Source: Smithellaceae bacterium (GTDB lineage Bacteria; Desulfobacterota; Syntrophia; Syntrophales; JAQULV01). From it: a stretch of DNA of 6,215 nucleotides. The stretch is from NCBI GenBank assembly GCA_028718405.1, contig JAQULV010000091.1, positions 1-6,215 on the forward strand, written 5' to 3'. A program made the position numbers and the translations under genes. The notes beneath the pieces are model-generated. The model made no database searches. It was not told where the DNA came from and saw only the letters and a program-made list of their open reading frames with translations. Below, piece after piece: positions 1-3,588 of this stretch. Numbering within the stretch: position 1 is the stretch's first letter; each line of letters begins with the position of its first letter.

Positions 1-457
1 GCTCACGATATTGGCGGCGGGAATATTTTTACTGACGGTGCCTCTGCGTCTGGAGGAAAGGAAAATCGCTGCCGTGGAAAATACGCTCCGGGCACGCCGG
101 CCGGAGGTAAATCGGATCCTGGCGATTCAGCAGGATCTGGAAAACCGTAAAGGAGAGGTTGCAACGGTCGAAGGCTTCAAGAACGCACGACCACCGATGA
201 TCACGCTATTGAAAGGATTGACGGAGATTATCCCCAAAAATGCCTGGATCACCAGGGTAAAGATCGATGAAGAAGGGGTAGACTTGGAAGGCTATGCCGT
301 CTCAGCGTCGGAGATGCTACCCAGACTGGAAGCCGCGAGGCAATTCCGTAAGGTCGAGTATTCTTCACCAACGGTTCGCGACGCGCGGACCAACATGGAG
401 CGTTTTACTATCAGGATGGAGGTCGCGGAAACAAAGGAGGCCAAGCCGGGCTCATGA
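1..457 (+). CDS. Type II secretion inner-membrane protein GspL/PilN-type, C-terminal part (5' truncated)
   Basis: The frame is already open at base 2, so the true start lies off the left edge; the TTG at 11 falls inside a membrane segment and is not a credible start. About 151 residues are visible. A hydrophobic stretch (LTILAAGIFLLTVPL) is the single transmembrane helix. A charged, probably coiled-coil segment follows, then a PilN-like ferredoxin-fold domain with family-typical elements: LLKGLTEIIPKNAWI, a VDLEGYAVSASEMLPRLEA segment, and a closing ERFTIRMEV strand. In T2SS, GspL spans the inner membrane, binds the GspE ATPase through a cytoplasmic actin-like domain (not visible here) and pairs with GspM in the periplasm. 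The gene overlaps the next one by ATGA at 454-457, which suggests translational coupling. The neighbours favour GspL over PilN of type IV pili, but the missing N-terminus (actin-like ATPase-type domain or not) would decide between a full GspL and a stand-alone PilN-type protein. Confidence 0.82.
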   Translation, partial: LTILAAGIFLLTVPLRLEERKIAAVENTLRARRPEVNRILAIQQDLENRKGEVATVEGFKNARPPMITLLKGLTEIIPKNAWITRVKIDEEGVDLEGYAVSASEMLPRLEAARQFRKVEYSSPTVRDARTNMERFTIRMEVAETKEAKPGS

Positions 458-1008
458 AAGGTAAGAGTAAGATACTCCTTTGGACCGTCTCGGTGATGAC
501 AATACTCGTGGTGCTGGTCTTCTATGAGTATGGATATAAAGGCGTCAGCGAGGCGTTGCGGGAGGCAGAGAATAAATATCAAACGGAGTCGCATACCCTT
601 GCCAAGTACATGACTATGATTGCTGAGAGGCCGGGCATGGAAAGAGAACTGGTCATGTTGACGGAGCGGAAGAGAACGGAAGGTAACAAGACGATTGAAG
701 GGCGCACTCCCTTTTCCGCTGCCGCCGTCCTGCAGAGCACCATCAAAGGGATACTTACGGCGCGGGGCGGAACAATCGCCAGTGACCGGTCCGAGAACCC
801 CGCAGACGCGGGAAGATTCAAGGTTGTCACGGTGGTTGTCGATGCCATCATGCCCGATATCGCAGCATTGAATGATGCGCTTTACACGATCGAAACGCAG
901 AGACCTTACGTTGTGATCAGGGAGATCGACGTGAGGATCAGGGATTTCCAGAATCCCAAGGAGCTTGTCGTGAAGCTGCGGGTCTCGGGGCTGACGGGAG
1001 GTAGTTGA
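454..1008 (+). CDS. gspM: Type II secretion system protein M (GspM, subtype b-like)
   Basis: This 184-residue protein has a short basic N-terminus (MKGKSK), one transmembrane helix at about residues 7-24, a charged and likely coiled-coil stretch at about 28-78, and a periplasmic alpha/beta domain at about 85-180. That domain contains the TPFSAAAVLQSTIKGIL helix and a beta strand ending in VVKLRVSGL. This architecture and length match GspM-type T2SS proteins, which form a periplasmic heterodimer with GspL and stabilise the assembly platform in the inner membrane. The start ATG overlaps the upstream stop (ATGA), and AAAGGAGG at 433-440 is a strong ribosome binding site, though its 13-base spacing is long. 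The downstream gene starts one base after this stop, so all three genes are probably one operon. Sequence conservation in GspM/PilO-type proteins is low; PilO of a type IV pilus is the main alternative. Confidence 0.75.
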   Translation: MKGKSKILLWTVSVMTILVVLVFYEYGYKGVSEALREAENKYQTESHTLAKYMTMIAERPGMERELVMLTERKRTEGNKTIEGRTPFSAAAVLQSTIKGILTARGGTIASDRSENPADAGRFKVVTVVVDAIMPDIAALNDALYTIETQRPYVVIREIDVRIRDFQNPKELVVKLRVSGLTGGS

Positions 1009-1009
1009 A

Positions 1010-1657
1010 ATGACGAAGAGACAATACTTCCTGAGAAGCGTAAATGTCCTCAACGCAGGGCTTCTGGTGATTCTTCTTGCGATACTTTATTTGGGTCTGG
1101 AGCCCCTAATCAGCAATGATGCGGGCGTTATCGACCCCCCATCGGCCCGTGAGATTAAAGTGGTGAAGGACGGAGAGAGGATTGCCCCGATTATGGAGGC
1201 ATCTATCATAGACTATAGCATTGTTACCGAGAAGAACATCTTTCATCCTCAGCGTCGACTGCCCTCGGATCGCCCGGCAACTGAAGCGGTAAAACCGGAC
1301 GTCGTTCTTTACGGCACGTTGATAACCGATGATTTGAGTCTGGCGTTCCTGGAGGATTTGAAGGCGCCCTATGCGACCGCAGGGCGTGGCAAACGACCGA
1401 TGACTCTGAAGAAGGGGGGCTATCTCAACGGCTACCGCCTGGAAGAGGTGGATGCAGACAGGATAGTACTGGTGAAGGGACGGGACCGGATCGTGGCCCT
1501 CATCGCGGATAAGGGAAAGGTAAAGCCGCGAGAGGGTCTGGCGGCGGGGAGTCAGACGCTAGGTACGCAGCCGGCAAGAATTCCACCCCGCTATCTTGGA
1601 AATCCGCAGACGACAACTATTCCCGGAACAGCGGCGGTGCCGGTGACGGGGCGATGA
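1010..1657 (+). CDS. Type II secretion GspC/GspN-type protein with HR-like domain
   Basis: This 215-residue protein has a short cytoplasmic N-terminus, one transmembrane helix at about residues 11-30, a periplasmic linker with IVTEKNIFHPQRR (residues 71-83), and an HR-like beta domain at about 95-167. Within that domain VVLYGTLITDD, the GGYLNGYRLEEVDADRIVL segment and RDRIVALI follow the GspC/PilP pattern. A Pro/Thr/Gly-rich tail covers about 185-215. In T2SS, GspC links the inner-membrane platform to the secretin through its HR domain. No PDZ domain or C-terminal coiled coil is present, so this is a short form, often annotated GspN or 'type II secretion protein N' in related gene sets. GGGAGGT at 996-1002 lies 7 bases before the ATG, and the gene begins one base after the gspM stop. 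It is the last gene of the cluster in this window; PilP of a type IV pilus is an alternative. Confidence 0.68.
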   Translation: MTKRQYFLRSVNVLNAGLLVILLAILYLGLEPLISNDAGVIDPPSAREIKVVKDGERIAPIMEASIIDYSIVTEKNIFHPQRRLPSDRPATEAVKPDVVLYGTLITDDLSLAFLEDLKAPYATAGRGKRPMTLKKGGYLNGYRLEEVDADRIVLVKGRDRIVALIADKGKVKPREGLAAGSQTLGTQPARIPPRYLGNPQTTTIPGTAAVPVTGR

Positions 1658-1750
1658 CGGGCCGCTGCGGAAGTATGATTCACCACTTCGACCACGCAAG
1701 GACGTTGGAAGGTAAGTGCGTTCATCTAAGGAAAAAGATTATGTCGCCTC

Positions 1751-1797
1751 AGAAATTATATTATTTTTTTATACTACAGGCACGGATATACTTTTAA
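1751..1797 (+). promoter_or_regulatory. AT-rich tract, possible promoter region for the response regulator
   Basis: This stretch is strikingly AT-rich compared with its GC-balanced surroundings and contains two TATACT hexamers (1770-1775 and 1787-1792) that fit the sigma70 -10 element in 5 of 6 positions. No good TTGACA-like -35 lies at standard spacing; T-rich sequence occupies that place. It may be a promoter with UP-like sequence for the regulator about 230 bp downstream, but this is weakly supported. Confidence 0.25.
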
Positions 1798-1820
1798 CTG
1801 TAAGGAGTCTTGTCTTCATC

Positions 1821-1840
1821 TGTCATCGGTACCGTTGTCA
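1821..1840. promoter_or_regulatory. 20-bp imperfect palindrome, candidate operator
   Basis: The site reads TGTCA, T, CGGTACCG, T, TGTCA. The central 8 bases are a perfect palindrome, and 16 of the 20 bases agree with the reverse complement. The four departures are symmetric T:T positions. It lies about 185 bp upstream of the response regulator start, just downstream of the AT-rich tract. The size and symmetry suit a binding site for a dimeric regulator, but no protein can be assigned. Confidence 0.3.
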
Positions 1841-2024
1841 AACGCATGATCAGACTGTCCTTGGTTGTTCTTTCTCGCAGCGGCCCCAAAACGGTGCACA
1901 GTAGTCTTGTTGGATCAGGTAAAAAACGGCGTGCGGGGAAGAGTGCGCGAGGTACAACAATTCGGTTTTTCGGCATGTTTTGATTGTTGCCCCAAGGAAG
2001 AAACAGAATTGAGGTGAACGGGAA

Positions 2025-2678
2025 ATGAATGTGAGAATACTCCTGGCTGATGACCACAAGATTGTCCGAGACGGACTGCGCACCCTGATCGAGAAAGAGG
2101 TAGGTATGGAAGTGGTCGGGGAGGCGGAAAACGGTCGCCGGACCGTGAAACTCGCCGAGAAGTTGTTGCCGAACGTGGTGATCATGGATGTGACCATGCC
2201 GGACATGAACGGAATTGAGGCGACAAGGAAGATCGTGACGACGATCCCGGGCACGAGGGTCATTGCGTTGACGATGCACTCGGACAGACGGTTCGTTCTG
2301 GGCATGCTGGAAGCGGGTGCGTCAGGGTATCTGCTGAAGGATTGTGCATTTGCGGAGCTGGCTACCGCCATACGTCAGGTGGCGGCGGGTAATACCTATC
2401 TGAGCCCCCGCATAGCGGACATGGTCGTCAAAGGCTATTTGAATAAGGAATCGAGGTCATCACAGACGGTAAGATCATTGCTGACGGGAAGAGAATGCGA
2501 GATACTGCAGCTTCTTGCCGAGGGGCTGGCGGCCAAGGAGATTGCCGGGCACCTGTATCTGAGCATCAAGACGGTTGAAACGCACCGTAGAAATATCATG
2601 CAGAAGCTCAGCATGAGAAGCGTTGCGGAACTCACGAAATATGCCGTCCGCGAAGGTCTCGTGACGCTGGAAGCGTGA
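2025..2678 (+). CDS. NarL/FixJ-family response regulator transcription factor
   Basis: This 217-residue protein is a complete two-domain response regulator. The receiver domain (about 1-118) has the acidic pair D9/D10, the phospho-acceptor D55 in VVIMDVTMPDMNG, the switch T83 and the conserved K105 in GYLLKD. After a linker (about 119-150), a LuxR-type helix-turn-helix (about 152-212) contains LTGRECEILQLLAEGLAAKEIA and IKTVETHRRNIMQKL, the recognition-helix region. The family is phosphorylated by a sensor histidine kinase in the cytoplasm, dimerises and binds promoter DNA. All phosphorylation residues are intact, so it should be functional. GAGGTGA at 2011-2017 sits 7 bases before the ATG and supports this start. 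No histidine kinase is adjacent in the window, so the partner and target genes are unknown; regulation of the neighbouring lipoprotein is possible but unproven. Length is usual for the family. Confidence 0.95.
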   Translation: MNVRILLADDHKIVRDGLRTLIEKEVGMEVVGEAENGRRTVKLAEKLLPNVVIMDVTMPDMNGIEATRKIVTTIPGTRVIALTMHSDRRFVLGMLEAGASGYLLKDCAFAELATAIRQVAAGNTYLSPRIADMVVKGYLNKESRSSQTVRSLLTGRECEILQLLAEGLAAKEIAGHLYLSIKTVETHRRNIMQKLSMRSVAELTKYAVREGLVTLEA

Positions 2679-2688
2679 TTAATGTATC

Positions 2689-2703
2689 GGCCCCGCGGGG
2701 GCT
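2689..2703 (+). other. GC-rich hairpin after the response regulator
   Basis: GCCCC (2690-2694) pairs with GGGGC (2698-2702) around a GCG loop, 11 bases after the regulator stop. No T-run follows (the next bases are TGTAACC), so it does not meet the standard for an intrinsic terminator. It may be a weak terminator or a 3'-end stabilising hairpin. Confidence 0.35.
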
Positions 2704-2783
2704 GTAACCTATGTTAGTTTCGCACATCAAACAGGGCTGAGACATTCGGAAGGCCCAAATCATATTTAGCCTTATTGTTCCGC

Positions 2784-2813
2784 CCGACATCAATCTGAGA
2801 TCATCTATATATT
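2784..2813 (+). promoter_or_regulatory. Candidate sigma70-like promoter for the BON lipoprotein
   Basis: CCGACA (2784-2789) matches four of six -35 consensus bases, and TATATT (2808-2813) matches five of six -10 bases, with an 18-bp spacer. It lies about 140 bp upstream of the lipoprotein ATG, implying a long 5' leader. The match was picked by eye from an AT-richer patch and could be chance; a stress sigma factor promoter is equally possible. Confidence 0.3.
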
Positions 2814-2953
2814 GCCGTTGCCGCGGTTCTTGGATGCGATGCGTCGTAACGAAGCTGTACACTGGACTGCGGAGCAAGGAAAAAAGTGTTAAAGAACGGC
2901 GCCCGGCGTATCGGTTATCGGAGCGAATGTTCACCGACGAGAGGAGGAGAAAA

Positions 2954-3505
2954 ATGAGACATTTAAAAATTGCGGGAATTGTGATGAGTCTGTTTGTCGT
3001 CTTGGTCCTTATCGGCTGTGCAGGCACGATGAAATCGGAAAGCACCGGGGAGTATGTGGATGACTCAGTGATCACCAGCAAGGTCAAAGTGAAGCTGGGC
3101 GCCGACGACGTTCTGAAGGCCTTTGCCATATCCGTGGAGACGTACCGCGGCGTAGTGCAACTGAGCGGTTTCGTGGACGGCAAGGAGACGAGAGACAGAG
3201 CCGGTGAACTTGCAGGTAGTGTTGCCGGCGTCAAAGGCGTCAAGAACAATCTGCTCGTTAAAACGGGAACGACATCTGAGACGGCAGGCCAGTATATTGA
3301 CGATACTGCTATCACGAGTAAGATCAAGGTAAAACTCGCAGCGGACGATATCTTAAAGTCGTTCGACATCTCTGTGGAGACTTACCACGGCGTCGTGCAG
3401 TTGGGGGGCTTCGTCGACAACCAGGAAACCATCGATCGTGCTGTTGCCCTGGCCAACACTGTTGCCGGCGTAAAGTCCGTCAAGAACAACCTGCTGATTA
3501 AGTAG
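2954..3505 (+). CDS. Double-BON-domain lipoprotein (OsmY-like)
   Basis: The chosen ATG gives 183 residues with a classical lipoprotein signal: basic MRHLK, a hydrophobic core, and lipobox LIGC with Cys22 as the lipidation site. Ala at +2 favours the outer membrane if Lol rules apply. GGAGG at 2943-2947 lies 6 bases before this ATG. An in-frame ATG at 2834 would bury the signal peptide 40 residues in, so it is rejected. The mature protein is two BON domains in tandem (about residues 32-103 and 112-183), each beginning Y-[VI]-D-D-x-x-I-T-S-K and ending V-K-N-N-L-L-[VI]-K. They are joined by an 8-residue linker and share 52 of 72 residues by my count. BON domains are thought to bind phospholipid or envelope surfaces; OsmY-type proteins are periplasmic stress proteins. 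An envelope-stress role is inferred from the family. The gene appears monocistronic and ends at a strong terminator. Confidence 0.92.
   Translation: MRHLKIAGIVMSLFVVLVLIGCAGTMKSESTGEYVDDSVITSKVKVKLGADDVLKAFAISVETYRGVVQLSGFVDGKETRDRAGELAGSVAGVKGVKNNLLVKTGTTSETAGQYIDDTAITSKIKVKLAADDILKSFDISVETYHGVVQLGGFVDNQETIDRAVALANTVAGVKSVKNNLLIK
3047..3502 (+). repeat. Tandem intragenic duplication of the BON domain
   Basis: Unit 1 (3047-3262) and unit 2 (3287-3502) each encode 72 residues at a fixed offset of 80 codons, with no internal gaps needed for alignment. About 72% of residues are identical, while codons differ at many synonymous positions. This indicates an older duplication under protein-level constraint rather than a recent copying event. 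Confidence 0.9.
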
Positions 3506-3548
3506 GTGACACGCGCAGATTCGTAAGCGGATACTTTTCGGAGGGCGT

Positions 3549-3588
3549 AAGGCCGCGTTTAAATTGACGCGGCCTTTCTTCTTTTTTG
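3549..3588 (+). terminator. Intrinsic terminator of the BON lipoprotein gene
   Basis: AAGGCCGCGT (3549-3558) pairs perfectly with ACGCGGCCTT (3567-3576) around an 8-base loop, and is followed by TCTTCTTTTTTG (3577-3588). The 10-bp GC-rich stem and U-rich tail are a textbook rho-independent terminator for plus-strand transcription, 43 bases after the lipoprotein stop. The loop holds the reverse-strand TAA stop of the convergent RND gene (3559-3561), so the right arm and T-tract are also its last codons. On the minus strand no T-run follows the stem, so it is probably not an efficient terminator in that direction. Confidence 0.9.

Larger units (their letters stand above)
1658..2024. other. Intergenic region, no supported gene
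   Basis: This 367-bp gap separates the T2SS operon from the response regulator. The short open frames in it, including a GTG-started 62-codon one at 1716-1904, show no recognisable domain and lack a clear ribosome binding site. It contains an AT-rich tract (about 1751-1797), an imperfect palindrome (1821-1840) and a 7-bp inverted repeat (1955-1961 and 1983-1989) close to the regulator start. I found no stem followed by a T-run that would serve as an intrinsic terminator for the T2SS operon. Confidence 0.7.

Noticed and set aside
11..13. TTG as the start of the first gene
   Set aside because: The frame is open to the window edge and the TTG falls within the transmembrane helix; the gene is simply truncated by the window.
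292..1053. 253-codon minus-strand open frame over gspM
   Set aside because: It is antisense to two well-supported coupled genes and has a low-complexity, His/Arg/Ser-rich translation with no family features.
1716..1904. 62-codon open frame in the intergenic gap
   Set aside because: GTG start without a clear ribosome binding site, composition driven by the AT-rich tract, and no recognisable domain.
2689..2703. GC-rich hairpin as an intrinsic terminator of the response regulator
   Set aside because: There is no T-run after the stem, so I list it only as a hairpin.
2834..2953. In-frame 40-codon N-terminal extension of the BON lipoprotein
   Set aside because: It would bury a perfect lipoprotein signal peptide, has no good ribosome binding site, and the ATG at 2954 has GGAGG at ideal spacing.
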